In this document: positions 5,549-14,609 of the stretch, piece by piece
Layout of the letters: each line of letters opens with the position of its first letter
Numbering within the stretch: position 1 is the first letter of the stretch
DNA from: Serratia fonticola
Lineage (GTDB): Bacteria; Pseudomonadota; Gammaproteobacteria; Enterobacterales; Enterobacteriaceae
DNA length: 64,000 nt
Reading direction: 5' to 3'
Assembly (NCBI RefSeq): GCF_006715025.1
Contig: NZ_VFMK01000001.1
Span: 4,588,001 to 4,652,000 of the forward strand
The notes under the pieces: generated by a model
What the model saw: the letters and a program-made list of their open reading frames with translations, nothing else
The model's database searches: none
What the model was told of the DNA's origin: nothing
Program-made: the position numbers and the translations under genes

Positions 5549-7327
5549 TTATACCGTTTGAGTTTCCTCACGCGCTGCGGCTTGTAACTCTTCGCCCACC
5601 AGTTGTAGCTGATACATCTGATAATAACGCCCCTGCTGCGCCAGCAGTTGCTGATGATTACCCTGCTCCACCGCGTGGCCACGGTGCAGCACCAGAATGG
5701 AATCCGCATCCACAATGGTGGAGAGGCGGTGAGCAATCACCACCAGCGTGGTATGTTCGCGGATCAGGCGCAAAGCACGCTGGATAGCTTGCTCCGTTCC
5801 AGAATCAATGTTGGCAGTCGCCTCATCCAGGATCAGGATCTGCGGTGCCTGCACCAATACGCGGGCCATCGCCAGCAGTTGTTTCTGACCAACGGACAGG
5901 TTATTCCCCTGCTCGCCCAGGCGCGTATGGATCCCCTGAGGGAATGTTCGTACCAGTTCGGCCAGTTGTACCGCTTCCAGCGCCTGCCAGACCGCCTCCT
6001 CGCTGATATTACGGCCAAGTGTGACGTTGGCCAGCACTGATTCTGCCATCACCACCGGATCTTGCTGCACCATGGCGATACCCTGACGCAGGGTCCGATG
6101 CGAAAGCGAGGACAAAGGCCGCCCATCCAAGCAAATTTCGCCTTCGCTCAGCGGATAATACCCCATCAACAGGTTAGCCAGCGTGCTCTTACCACTCCCA
6201 GTGTGCCCCACCAACGCGACAAATCCCCGCGACGGTACCTGCAACGAGATATGCTGAAGCACTTTTTTGTCGCTGCGGTAGGCGAAACTCAGATCCTTGA
6301 TGTCAATACGCCCGCTAGCCAGTGGGCGATCGTCACTGCCGTAGCGCTGCTGGCTACGATCCATCAGGTCGAAAATACGCTCCCCTGCCACCACCGCCTG
6401 CTGCAGAATTGATTGCTGGGCGGTCAACTCAATTAAAGGTTCGTTCAAACGGCCAAGATAGTTAATAAAAGCATACAGTACCCCCACGCCGATCACACCT
6501 TGGCCGCTGAAACCAAACAGCATCAGCAAGCCACACAACACCAGCGCAGAAAACAGGCTGAGCAGAGGGCGTAACAGGAATCCATCCAGCCGCAGCGTCT
6601 GCATACGCGCCGTGTAATGCGAGCGACTGGCCGCGCTCATGCGTTCACCAAAACGTCTCTGCTGACGGAACTGCTGGATCACGCCCATCCCGCTGATCAC
6701 TTCATTAAAACCATCATTGATATCAGCAAGATAGCTGCGTACCCGCCGTACAATCGGCGTACTGTAATATTGATAAATCCCCATCACCACCAGCACCGCC
6801 GGGAAGATACAGATCGCAACCAGCGCCATACGCCAGTCAAGGCTAAACATCGCCACCAGCATCGCACCGATCAGCGCGGCACTTTTCAGCACCGTGGAAA
6901 CCACCATCACATACAGATCTTTGATAACTTCGGTATCGTTGGTGACCCGAGAGATCAATTGCCCGACAGGTTGTGTATCGAAAGCGCTCAGCGGCTGGCG
7001 CAGAGCGGCATCCATCACATCGGTACGCAATCTCTGCACGACGCCTACTGCCGCCTGATTGAACAGGATAGCCTGAAAATAATGCAGGGCGGCTGCAAGC
7101 AGCTCAAGCAGGATATAAGCCACCGCTAAACCGCTGACGATCATCAACGGTAACTGGCCTTTGGCGACATAATTATCGATAAAGTAGCCGATCAGAATCG
7201 GCCCGGCGACCTCCGCCGCTGCCGCAACCCAAAGCATCAATACGGCCAACCCCAAGGGTTTGCGGTACGGCGAACCATAGGCCAGTAAGCGTCTCAGCGT
7301 TGGCCACCACTTCTGCATCTTATTCAT
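5549..7327 (-). CDS. mdlB: ABC exporter half-transporter MdlB
   Basis: The 592-residue protein has an N-terminal six-helix exporter domain (about 1-320) and a C-terminal ATPase domain: Walker A GHTGSGKST, signature LSVGQ, Walker B LILDEAT with the catalytic Glu, and the switch His in IAHRLS. It pairs with MdlA as a heterodimer in the inner membrane; the substrate is unknown. The start at 7327 overlaps the mdlA stop (ATGAATAA), which suggests translational coupling; ATG at 7318 is an alternative. The open frame extends further upstream inside mdlA but that part matches no transporter sequence. Confidence 0.94.
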   Translation of the reverse strand: MNKMQKWWPTLRRLLAYGSPYRKPLGLAVLMLWVAAAAEVAGPILIGYFIDNYVAKGQLPLMIVSGLAVAYILLELLAAALHYFQAILFNQAAVGVVQRLRTDVMDAALRQPLSAFDTQPVGQLISRVTNDTEVIKDLYVMVVSTVLKSAALIGAMLVAMFSLDWRMALVAICIFPAVLVVMGIYQYYSTPIVRRVRSYLADINDGFNEVISGMGVIQQFRQQRRFGERMSAASRSHYTARMQTLRLDGFLLRPLLSLFSALVLCGLLMLFGFSGQGVIGVGVLYAFINYLGRLNEPLIELTAQQSILQQAVVAGERIFDLMDRSQQRYGSDDRPLASGRIDIKDLSFAYRSDKKVLQHISLQVPSRGFVALVGHTGSGKSTLANLLMGYYPLSEGEICLDGRPLSSLSHRTLRQGIAMVQQDPVVMAESVLANVTLGRNISEEAVWQALEAVQLAELVRTFPQGIHTRLGEQGNNLSVGQKQLLAMARVLVQAPQILILDEATANIDSGTEQAIQRALRLIREHTTLVVIAHRLSTIVDADSILVLHRGHAVEQGNHQQLLAQQGRYYQMYQLQLVGEELQAAAREETQTV

Positions 7328-9095
7328 CGGCCAACGCCTCCTCGGTATGTTCAGGCGCATCATCCAGTGCCGCTTCCAGTTGCTGATAGCGGTACATATC
7401 GCGATACCAACCTGGCTCAGCGGCCAACAGCGCATGTTGGCCACGCTGTGCCACCGTGCCATGTTGCATCACTAAAATTTCGCTGGCCTCCGTCAGGGCT
7501 GAAAGGCGGTGCGCACTGATGATCACCGTCCGATCTTGCCCCCAACTGCGGAGGTTGTGCAGGATCTGATGCTCTGTGCGCCCATCAACCGCGGAGAGTG
7601 CATCATCGAGGATCAGGATTTCCGCATCCAGCAGCAGCGCACGCGCAATCGAAATACGCTGTTTCTGTCCCCCTGAGAGCATCACGCCACGCTCACCCAC
7701 TTCCGTCTCGTAGCCCTGCGGCAGACGCAGAATATCCTCGTGCACGCTAGCCAGGCGCGCAGCCTGCTCAATTTGCTCTTGGGTTGCCGAGGGAGCGCCC
7801 AGGGCAATGTTATTTGCCACACTGTCTGAGAACAGGAAGGGGGTCTGGCTCACTACCGATAGCCGCGAACGCCATCCATCAAGCTTTATCTGGGGAAGCG
7901 CTAAACCGTGATAGCTGATATGGCCATCATCAATATCAAACTGCCGCTGGATCAACGATAACAGAGTCGATTTTCCCGATCCCGTTGGTCCACACAGCCC
8001 CAGCATCTGCCCTGGTTGCAGTTGCAATGCCACATCGTGCAGCGCCGTCTGGGCGTTTTCCGGGTAGTGAAACGCTTTGATATCCACACTCAAACTGCCA
8101 CGTCCGGCAGGCAATTCGAGTTCGCCATCCTGCACCGCTGGCGCCTCCTCCAGCAAACTGCGGATACGGCTGTAAGCAGCGCTGCCACGCTCGACAATAT
8201 TGAACATCCAGGCCAGCGCCAGCATCGGCCAGATCATCAGGCCGAGATACATCACGAAGCTGGTCAGTTGCCCCAGTGTGAGAGAACCGTTGACCACCAT
8301 CCAACTGCCGCCGCCGATCGCCAACAGATTGGAAGCACCGATAGCGATATAAATCGTCGGATCAAAACGTGCGTCAACGCGCGCGACGTGCATGTTCTTC
8401 GCGCCGGTTTGCGCCGCCACGTCAGCAAACTGATTAGATTGATGGTCTTCCAGACCAAAGGCTTTGATCATGCGGATGCTAGTCATGCTTTCCTGCGCCT
8501 GATCGTTTAGGCTGGAAAACGCCGCTTGCGCCGATTTGAAGCGCTGGTGCAGTTGATCGCCATAGTATTTGATAACGATCGCCATGATCGGCATCGGGAT
8601 CAGCGAAAGCAGAGTCAGTTGCCAACTGATCTGGGTACTCATCACGATCAGCACCGCCAGCCCCATAACCAACGAATCCACCAACGTCAGCACACCTTCA
8701 CCGGCGGCGAAAACCACGCGGTCCACATCATTAGTCGCACGTGCCATCAAATCGCCCGTGCGATGTCGCAGGTAAAACGCCGGATTTTGGCGGCTGAGTT
8801 GGCGATAGAAGTTTTCACGCAGCTCGACAGCAAGCTGATAAGAAGCACCAAATAGCAACACTCGCCACACATAGCGCAGCAGATAAACCACGATCGCGGT
8901 AGCGAGCATCAGCCCCAGCCAGGCCATGAGCACGTTGGTGGACATCTGTTTCTCGGTGACACCATCAACAATGATTCCCACCAGTTTAGGCGGCAACAGT
9001 TGCAATATGGCAATGATGATCAGCAGCACAACAGCCCCGAGGTAGCGGCGCCACTCACGGCGGAAATACCAGCCGATTTGAGCAAATAATCTCAC
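7320..9095 (-). CDS. mdlA: ABC exporter half-transporter MdlA
   Basis: The product is 591 residues with an exporter membrane domain (about 1-310) and an ATPase domain: Walker A GPTGSGKST, canonical signature LSGGQ, Walker B LILDDAL. Asp stands where the catalytic Glu would follow Walker B, while MdlB keeps Glu but has the non-canonical signature LSVGQ. This is the pattern of heterodimeric exporters with one degenerate and one active ATP site. It is upstream of mdlB and overlaps it. The transported compound is not known; older names call it multidrug resistance-like. Confidence 0.94.
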   Translation of the reverse strand: MRLFAQIGWYFRREWRRYLGAVVLLIIIAILQLLPPKLVGIIVDGVTEKQMSTNVLMAWLGLMLATAIVVYLLRYVWRVLLFGASYQLAVELRENFYRQLSRQNPAFYLRHRTGDLMARATNDVDRVVFAAGEGVLTLVDSLVMGLAVLIVMSTQISWQLTLLSLIPMPIMAIVIKYYGDQLHQRFKSAQAAFSSLNDQAQESMTSIRMIKAFGLEDHQSNQFADVAAQTGAKNMHVARVDARFDPTIYIAIGASNLLAIGGGSWMVVNGSLTLGQLTSFVMYLGLMIWPMLALAWMFNIVERGSAAYSRIRSLLEEAPAVQDGELELPAGRGSLSVDIKAFHYPENAQTALHDVALQLQPGQMLGLCGPTGSGKSTLLSLIQRQFDIDDGHISYHGLALPQIKLDGWRSRLSVVSQTPFLFSDSVANNIALGAPSATQEQIEQAARLASVHEDILRLPQGYETEVGERGVMLSGGQKQRISIARALLLDAEILILDDALSAVDGRTEHQILHNLRSWGQDRTVIISAHRLSALTEASEILVMQHGTVAQRGQHALLAAEPGWYRDMYRYQQLEAALDDAPEHTEEALADE

Positions 9096-9177
9096 ACAGT
9101 TTTATTCCAGATGGCTATTCAACAGGTGACCAAGTCGCACCCTGGCAACGTCAACGAGCGACAGGTGAATGAACGGG

Positions 9178-9639
9178 TCACTCCGGCACCGGTAACGCCG
9201 TAGTATACTTGATTTTCTCCATGGCGAAGCTGGAGGTGACATCAATCAGCCCCGGCACTCCGGTCACCAGGCGTTTGTAGAAATTGTCATAGCTTTTCAT
9301 ATCTGCGACTTCAACCTGCATCAGATAATCGTATTCCCCCGCCATGCGGTAGAACGCCAGCACCTCAGGCATTTGGGCTGTGAGCGCGACAAATTTCTGA
9401 TACCACTCACTGCTGTGCTGCTGGGTTTTGATCAACACAAACGCCGTTAGCCCAAGCCCGAGCTTTTCATTATCCAGCAACGCAACACGCCCACGGATAT
9501 AGCCTTCATCCTCCAACCTTTTCAACCGCTTCCAGCACGGCGTAGAGGTCAGATTCACCGCCTCGGCCAGAACCTGTAGCGATTGGGTACAGTCTTGCTG
9601 CAGCATACACAACAGTTTACGGTCTGTTTTATCCAGCAT
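9178..9639 (-). CDS. decR: Lrp/AsnC-family regulator DecR (YbaO)
   Basis: The 153-residue protein has an N-terminal helix-turn-helix (about 4-60, LDKTDRKLLCMLQQDCTQSLQVLAEAVNLT) and a C-terminal ligand-binding RAM domain (MAGEYDYLMQVEVADMKSYDNFYKRL). It closely resembles E. coli DecR, which senses cysteine and activates a cysteine detoxification operon. Here its start is 166 bp from a divergent PLP-dependent cysteine-synthase-like gene, which is its likely target. In Pantoea a DecR homologue controls a cysteine desulfhydrase in the same way, from memory. ATG at 9639 gives the usual length. Confidence 0.92.
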   Translation of the reverse strand: MLDKTDRKLLCMLQQDCTQSLQVLAEAVNLTSTPCWKRLKRLEDEGYIRGRVALLDNEKLGLGLTAFVLIKTQQHSSEWYQKFVALTAQMPEVLAFYRMAGEYDYLMQVEVADMKSYDNFYKRLVTGVPGLIDVTSSFAMEKIKYTTALPVPE

Positions 9640-9735
9640 ATCGCTAGTCCATAGAAAATATTTCTCTCATTAGGCGATTAAACAGGAAAAATGGCAATCC
9701 TTTTTTCTCAGCGAAACGCTATGCTACTTCACAAA

Positions 9736-9782
9736 TATTCCCTATGAATTTCAGGTCACAGCTTGAAAGGCAACGGGTGTTA
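9736..9782. repeat. Short ERIC-like palindrome in the decR promoter region
   Basis: A 47 bp element reads from attccctatgaatttcaggt to agcttgaaaggcaacgggtg. It keeps the outer ends of the ERIC-like family seen across this window but lacks the central part. It lies between divergent decR and the PLP enzyme gene, just ahead of the latter's ribosome site. Confidence 0.55.
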
Positions 9783-9805
9783 GCTCCCTATTCTGAGGCC
9801 AGATT

Positions 9806-10846
9806 ATGACAAACGCTTGGGTAAAATATGCTATCGGTGAAATAGAAGCGGATTTCCAGCGCTCTGCCGACACGCACTTAATACGTTTGAACCTGCCAGA
9901 ATTTCCTGGCATTTACCTGTATCTGAAGGATGAGAGCACACATCCGACCGGCAGCCTGAAACACCGTCTGGCACGTTCGCTGTTCCTCTACGGTCTGTGC
10001 AATGGCTGGATAAACAAAAACACGCCGATTATCGAAGCCTCTTCCGGCAGTACGGCGGTCTCGGAAGCCTATTTTGCACGCCTGCTCGGCCTGCCGTTTA
10101 TCGCGGTCATGCCCTCCTGCACTGCGCGTCGCAAGGTAGAACAGATCGCCTTCTACGGTGGCCGCAGCCATTTTGTCGATCATGCGGCACAGATTTATGC
10201 GGTGTCAGAAGAATTAGCCAAAGAGCTGAACGGACATTATATGGATCAGTTCACCTACGCTGAGCGAGCCACCGACTGGAGAGGCAACAACAATATCGCC
10301 GACAGTATTTTCCGCCAGATGGCACGTGAGCCTTACCCGGTCCCCAAACACATTGTGATGAGTGCCGGTACCGGCGGCACCTCGGCAACGCTGGGCCGCT
10401 ACATCCGCTATCAGGGCCATGAAACACAATTGACGGTGGTCGACCCCGAGAATTCGGTATTCTACGACTGTTTCCATGATAACGATCGGACCCTTATTGG
10501 CAGCTGCGGCAGCCGGATCGAAGGCATTGGCCGCCCACGCGCCGAGCCTTCATTTATCTCTTCGGTCATCGACAACATGCTGCGGGTGCCAGACGCAGCC
10601 AGCGTCGCCACCATTCACTGGTTGGAAAAAATCCTTGGTCGTAAAGTGGGAGCCTCTACCGGTACCAATGTTTGGGGAGCGCTGCAATTGGCCAAACAGA
10701 TGCGTGAAAAAGGTGAGCAAGGTGCCATCGTGACCCTGCTATGCGACAGCGGCGAGCGCTATCTGGATACCTATTACAATAGCGACTGGATCAACAATAA
10801 TATCGGCGATTTGACGCCATATAGCGCTCAGTTGGCCAAACTTTAA
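9806..10846 (+). CDS. PLP-dependent cysteine desulfhydrase-like enzyme
   Basis: The 346-residue protein has the fold-type II PLP enzyme pattern of cysteine synthases. The Schiff-base Lys is K52 in HPTGSLKHR; the substrate loop is SSGSTAVSEA (79-88); the phosphate-binding loop is SAGTGGTSATLG (186-197). It lacks features needed to assign O-acetylserine sulfhydrylase. Its position divergent from the cysteine-responsive regulator gene decR suggests that it degrades excess cysteine to pyruvate, ammonia and sulfide. This matches a cysteine desulfhydrase described in Pantoea (ccdA, from memory). The reaction is inferred from context, not read from the sequence. Confidence 0.8.
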   Translation: MTNAWVKYAIGEIEADFQRSADTHLIRLNLPEFPGIYLYLKDESTHPTGSLKHRLARSLFLYGLCNGWINKNTPIIEASSGSTAVSEAYFARLLGLPFIAVMPSCTARRKVEQIAFYGGRSHFVDHAAQIYAVSEELAKELNGHYMDQFTYAERATDWRGNNNIADSIFRQMAREPYPVPKHIVMSAGTGGTSATLGRYIRYQGHETQLTVVDPENSVFYDCFHDNDRTLIGSCGSRIEGIGRPRAEPSFISSVIDNMLRVPDAASVATIHWLEKILGRKVGASTGTNVWGALQLAKQMREKGEQGAIVTLLCDSGERYLDTYYNSDWINNNIGDLTPYSAQLAKL

Positions 10847-10857
10847 GTGAATAAATC

Positions 10858-10892
10858 TTCCCATCGTTCAAGTTGCAACCAGAACGATGGGG
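10858..10892. repeat. Minimal ERIC-like palindrome
   Basis: The segment cttcccatcgttcaagttgc followed by aaccagaacgatggggataa forms an inverted repeat of 8 bp arms around a caagttgcaac core. It is the smallest relative of the ERIC-like family here and lies just downstream of the PLP enzyme gene. Confidence 0.45.
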
Positions 10893-10893
10893 A

Positions 10894-10921
10894 TAAAAAA
10901 AGCCGGGTAGTCATACCCGGC
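10894..10921 (-). terminator. Terminator of cof
   Basis: An 8 bp stem (gccgggta 10902-10909, tacccggc 10914-10921) is followed on the minus strand by seven T residues. It sits between the convergent PLP enzyme gene and cof and best fits cof. Confidence 0.75.
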
Positions 10922-10940
10922 CGGCTGTAATAGTAATACC

Positions 10941-11762
10941 TCATAATTCGGGGGAATAGGTGAGGTGTGGTGAACGCAGCCAATGTTGTAAATAGTGAGC
11001 CACCGCCTGTTGATCGCAGCGGCCGATAACCTGTAGCTGAGGCAGCAGAGATTTCAGCTGTGGCAACGCATTTCCCATCACCACGCCGTGCCCCACTCCG
11101 GCCAGCATTTCTTTGTCATTCATCGCGTCGCCAAAAGCCATGCAGTCCGCCAGCGTTATTTCCAGATGACGACTCAGCGCCTCCAGAGCCATCCCTTTAT
11201 TGCAGCCCTTTGGCAGTACTTCAAGACAATCGTAGGCAGAGAAACACAGATCGACACGCGAGCCGAAATGTCCGTATAACTGTTCCTGCAACTCGACTAA
11301 GACTTCCTGGGGAGCGCAGAAACAGACTTTGCTGTTACCAGACGCCGGCAGGCGACGCATATCGGTCAGTTGAAAATGGAAACCGCTAAGGTGATGAGCC
11401 GCCAGCATCTCCGGCACCGCATGTTCGGTCAACCATCCTTCGTCACGGAAGACATGCATGCTGGCGGGAGTACGCCAATGAGTACGCAATACCTCTTCAG
11501 CGATATCGGCGGGTAAATCCGTGGCGTGCAGTTGTTGCCCTTGAGGATCATATACACGGGTGCCGTTGCCGGTGATTAAATAGCCCTGCAAACCCAGTTG
11601 CGCCATGATTGGCTGAGCGTCGAGGAAGTGCCGCCCGGTGGCAAAGGTTACCACCATCTCTCTGTCGATAAGTTGGTTCAACACGGCCAGCGTTTCTGCC
11701 CCTACCCGGTGATCGGGGGTCAGTAACGTGCCATCCATATCGAAAGCCGCCAGCCGATACAT
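10941..11762 (-). CDS. cof: HAD-family HMP-PP phosphatase Cof
   Basis: The product is 273 residues, a HAD-superfamily hydrolase of the Cof type. The nucleophile motif is DMDGTLL with Asp8 and Asp10; motif III/IV is the C-terminal GDAMNDKEML. In E. coli Cof hydrolyses the thiamin precursor HMP pyrophosphate and other phosphorylated compounds in the cytosol. The start at 11762 places DMDGT at the usual position; the frame is open 75 bp further upstream without similarity. It is divergent from ybaE with 131 bp between them, as in E. coli. Confidence 0.93.
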   Translation of the reverse strand: MYRLAAFDMDGTLLTPDHRVGAETLAVLNQLIDREMVVTFATGRHFLDAQPIMAQLGLQGYLITGNGTRVYDPQGQQLHATDLPADIAEEVLRTHWRTPASMHVFRDEGWLTEHAVPEMLAAHHLSGFHFQLTDMRRLPASGNSKVCFCAPQEVLVELQEQLYGHFGSRVDLCFSAYDCLEVLPKGCNKGMALEALSRHLEITLADCMAFGDAMNDKEMLAGVGHGVVMGNALPQLKSLLPQLQVIGRCDQQAVAHYLQHWLRSPHLTYSPEL

Positions 11763-11893
11763 GCGAACCTCATTAATGTGAACATTCTTGCAATCATCGC
11801 AGTATGGCGAGATATTTACGGAAGTAATAGTGAACAATTTGGATAAACACTTCCTGATTTATCCCCGCTGCCCAAAAGACGAAGGATAACGCC

Positions 11894-13612
11894 ATGCGCC
11901 TGGTTCACCGCCTCAGCCAATATCAGCGCTTGTATCAGCAACTGGGCAGCACACCGGTGGCCATTACCGTTGGGGAGCTGGCAGCGATGTTCTATTGCAG
12001 CGAACGCCATGCCCGCACTTTGGTACAACAGATGCATGAACAGGGTTGGCTCACTTGGCATTCGCAAGCCGGGCGCGCTAAACGCGCGCAATTACGGTGT
12101 CTGAAGACGCCGGATGAGCTACGCGCCGCTCATTTACAACGTTTGTTACAACAGGGGGATCATCAGGGAGCCTTGGAAATGGCGCAATTAGCGCCGCAAC
12201 ATTTACAGGAACTGTTGAGCCCTCACCTCGGTGGTCAATGGCAGGAAGGCAGCCCCACGTTACGTATCCCTTATTACCGCACGTTGGAAAAACTCGATCC
12301 GCTAATGTTAACCGGCCGCGCGGAGCAACATCTGGTCGCGACTGTCTATGCCGGGCTGACGCGCTTTAATACCGGTAACCCCGAGCCACAGCCCGATCTG
12401 GCCCATCATTGGCAGATCGGTGAAAATGGCCTGCGTTGGCAGTTCTTTTTACGCAGCCATCTGAGATGGCACAATGGAGAAGCGCTAACCGGCCAGCAAT
12501 TGCTGCAAACCCTGAACAACTTGCTCAATCACCCCCGCAGCCGGCCATTATTGAGCAGCGTGGCGACAATAAGCCTGCCGCATGCATTATGTATTCAGTT
12601 CGATCTGCACCTACCAGACTACTGGCTGGCCCACCGGCTGGCGGAGCTCCCCTGTCTGATAACGCATCCAGAATTACCGGCGCTCGGCGCGGGCCCATTC
12701 AAGTTGGCCCTGAATGAACCCCATCTGGTTCGGCTGGAGCAACACCCTTACTACCATTTGCAGCATCCTTATCTGGAAAGTATCGAATACTGGATCACAC
12801 CCGATTTGCTGACTAACAAGACAGACACCAGTTGCCAACATCCGGTAAGGATCACCATCGGCCAGCAGGAAGAACTGGCCCAGGCAAGACCGGTACAGCG
12901 CAGCATGAGCCTGGGATGGTGTTATCTGGCCATCAACCAGCGCCGTGGCATGCTGAGTGAAGCACAAGGTCAAAAGCTGCTGGCGTTAATCCAGCACTCC
13001 GGGTTGCTGGCTACCTTGCCACTCCCGCACGGTGTTATTACACCAAGCCATGAAATGCTACCCGGCTGGTCGCTTCCCAAACACCCGATTGAAGCGGTTG
13101 AACTACCGGCTAAATTAACGCTGCTTTACCGCCCGCCGGTCGAGCTGGAAACCATGACGCAAGCCTTACAGCAACTGCTGGCCGCACATGGCTGTCAATT
13201 GGAAATCCACTATTACGCTGGCAAGCGCTGGCAAAGTGCCGAACAGGTCGCTAAAGCCGATTTGTTGTTAGCAGATAACCTGATTGGTGAAGCACCAGAG
13301 GCCACGCTGGAAAGCTGGCTGCGCCGCGATGTTCTGTGGCAAGGGATCTTGAAAGAGGAGGATTGGCAACATCAGCAGCAGATCTTGCGGCATATCCAAC
13401 AATGCCCCACGCAACAGCAGCGTTACAACCTACTGAAAGACTATTATCAACAGTTGATGGGAGCCGCGATCCTGACGCCTCTGTTTAATTATCAATATCA
13501 GGTCAGTGCGCCTCCTCGTATTCATGGTGTGATGCTCACCGCCTATGGCTGGTTTGATTTTTGCCAAGCCTGGCTGCCACCACCGCTGGAGAACGTGCCG
13601 TCACCTGAGTAG
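11894..13612 (+). CDS. ybaE: SgrR-family transcriptional regulator YbaE
   Basis: The 572-residue protein has an N-terminal SgrR-type winged-helix domain (about 5-115, with CSERHARTLVQQMHEQGWL) joined to an oligopeptide/solute-binding-like domain (about 155-560, starting PTLRIPYYRTLEKLDPLMLTGRAEQHLV). It lacks a signal peptide, so the solute-binding part acts in the cytosol as a ligand sensor. It is the E. coli YbaE homologue; its ligand and targets are not known. The neighbours cof and queC are the same as in E. coli. Confidence 0.9.
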   Translation: MRLVHRLSQYQRLYQQLGSTPVAITVGELAAMFYCSERHARTLVQQMHEQGWLTWHSQAGRAKRAQLRCLKTPDELRAAHLQRLLQQGDHQGALEMAQLAPQHLQELLSPHLGGQWQEGSPTLRIPYYRTLEKLDPLMLTGRAEQHLVATVYAGLTRFNTGNPEPQPDLAHHWQIGENGLRWQFFLRSHLRWHNGEALTGQQLLQTLNNLLNHPRSRPLLSSVATISLPHALCIQFDLHLPDYWLAHRLAELPCLITHPELPALGAGPFKLALNEPHLVRLEQHPYYHLQHPYLESIEYWITPDLLTNKTDTSCQHPVRITIGQQEELAQARPVQRSMSLGWCYLAINQRRGMLSEAQGQKLLALIQHSGLLATLPLPHGVITPSHEMLPGWSLPKHPIEAVELPAKLTLLYRPPVELETMTQALQQLLAAHGCQLEIHYYAGKRWQSAEQVAKADLLLADNLIGEAPEATLESWLRRDVLWQGILKEEDWQHQQQILRHIQQCPTQQQRYNLLKDYYQQLMGAAILTPLFNYQYQVSAPPRIHGVMLTAYGWFDFCQAWLPPPLENVPSPE

Positions 13613-13682
13613 CTCCCCCGCATGCTCGCTACGGTATAGCCGTTATATCTGATACCATCACACATTGAGTGCAAAAACTTTC

Positions 13683-13742
13683 TATACCCTATGATTTCAA
13701 GTTAACTGCTCTTGGGTAGCAACTTGAAAGATGAAAGGTATA
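13683..13742. repeat. ERIC-like palindrome upstream of queC
   Basis: A 60 bp element runs from tataccctatgatttcaagt to caacttgaaagatgaaaggt. The outer arms pair, and the end motif tataccct/ggtata matches the other copies here. It ends 53 bp before the queC start and is likely in the queC leader. Confidence 0.6.
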
Positions 13743-13795
13743 AACCTGCCGCCCGAATGTACATCGGGAATGGCTTCTCTCCAGAGGTAGATTTT

Positions 13796-14494
13796 ATGAA
13801 ACGCGCAGTCGTCGTTTTTAGCGGTGGACAAGACTCCACGACCTGCTTAATTCAGGCATTGCATCAGTATGATGAAGTTCACTGCATCACGTTCGATTAC
13901 GGCCAGCGTCATCGTGCCGAAATCGAGGTAGCCAAAGCTTTGTCCCAGACGTTAGGAGCCAAGGCGCATAAGGTACTGGACGTTGGGTTACTCAATGAGC
14001 TGGCCATCAGCAGCCTGACACGTGACAACATTCCGGTCCCCACCTACGACAGCTCACAGACCGACGCGCTGCCAAGCACCTTTGTGCCGGGCCGCAACAT
14101 CCTGTTCCTGACATTAGCGGCGATTTATGCCTATCAGGTAGAAGCCGAAGCCGTGATTACCGGCGTGTGCGAGACCGATTTCTCCGGTTATCCCGATTGC
14201 CGTGACGAGTTCGTCAAAGCTTTGAATCAGGCTATCGTCTTGGGGATCGCCCGCAATATCCGCTTTGAAACGCCACTGATGTGGCTTAACAAGGCAGAAA
14301 CCTGGGCACTGGCAGATTATTACCAGCAGTTGGAGCGCATACGCCACGATACGTTGACCTGCTATAACGGCATTCAAGGTGACGGTTGTGGCGAATGTGC
14401 AGCCTGTCATCTGCGGGCAAACGGGTTGCAGCAGTACCAACAGGATAAGGTTGGTGTCATGGCCAGCCTGAAGCGGAAAACCGGGCTTGTTTAA
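13796..14494 (+). CDS. queC: 7-cyano-7-deazaguanine synthase QueC
   Basis: The 232-residue enzyme converts 7-carboxy-7-deazaguanine to preQ0 with ATP and ammonia, in queuosine synthesis. The PP-loop is FSGGQDSTTC (8-17). The zinc ligands Cys189, Cys198, Cys201 and Cys204 are in CYNGIQGDGCGECAAC, each one above the E. coli numbers. ATG at 13796 follows an AGAGGT ribosome site; the frame is open 84 bp upstream, through part of the ERIC-like repeat, without similarity. Two other queuosine genes, queA and tgt, lie 38 kb away in this window. Confidence 0.96.
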   Translation: MKRAVVVFSGGQDSTTCLIQALHQYDEVHCITFDYGQRHRAEIEVAKALSQTLGAKAHKVLDVGLLNELAISSLTRDNIPVPTYDSSQTDALPSTFVPGRNILFLTLAAIYAYQVEAEAVITGVCETDFSGYPDCRDEFVKALNQAIVLGIARNIRFETPLMWLNKAETWALADYYQQLERIRHDTLTCYNGIQGDGCGECAACHLRANGLQQYQQDKVGVMASLKRKTGLV

Positions 14495-14552
14495 ACCGGA
14501 TTAAGGGCGGCGGCAACGCCGCTCAATAAGTCAGATTAAGCTATCATTGGAT

Positions 14553-14587
14553 CCCCTCTCCCAGTAGGAGAGGGCTAGAGTGAGGGG
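14553..14587. repeat. REP-like palindrome, ccctctccc family
   Basis: The segment starts cccctctcccagtaggagag and ends with agtgagggg. A ccctctcc/ggagaggg stem is followed by a conserved gtgagggg tail. The same unit frames the tandem array at 34894-35476. It lies between convergent queC and fadM. Confidence 0.6.
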
Positions 14588-14609
14588 CCATGACCAGCAA
14601 GATGCTTGA

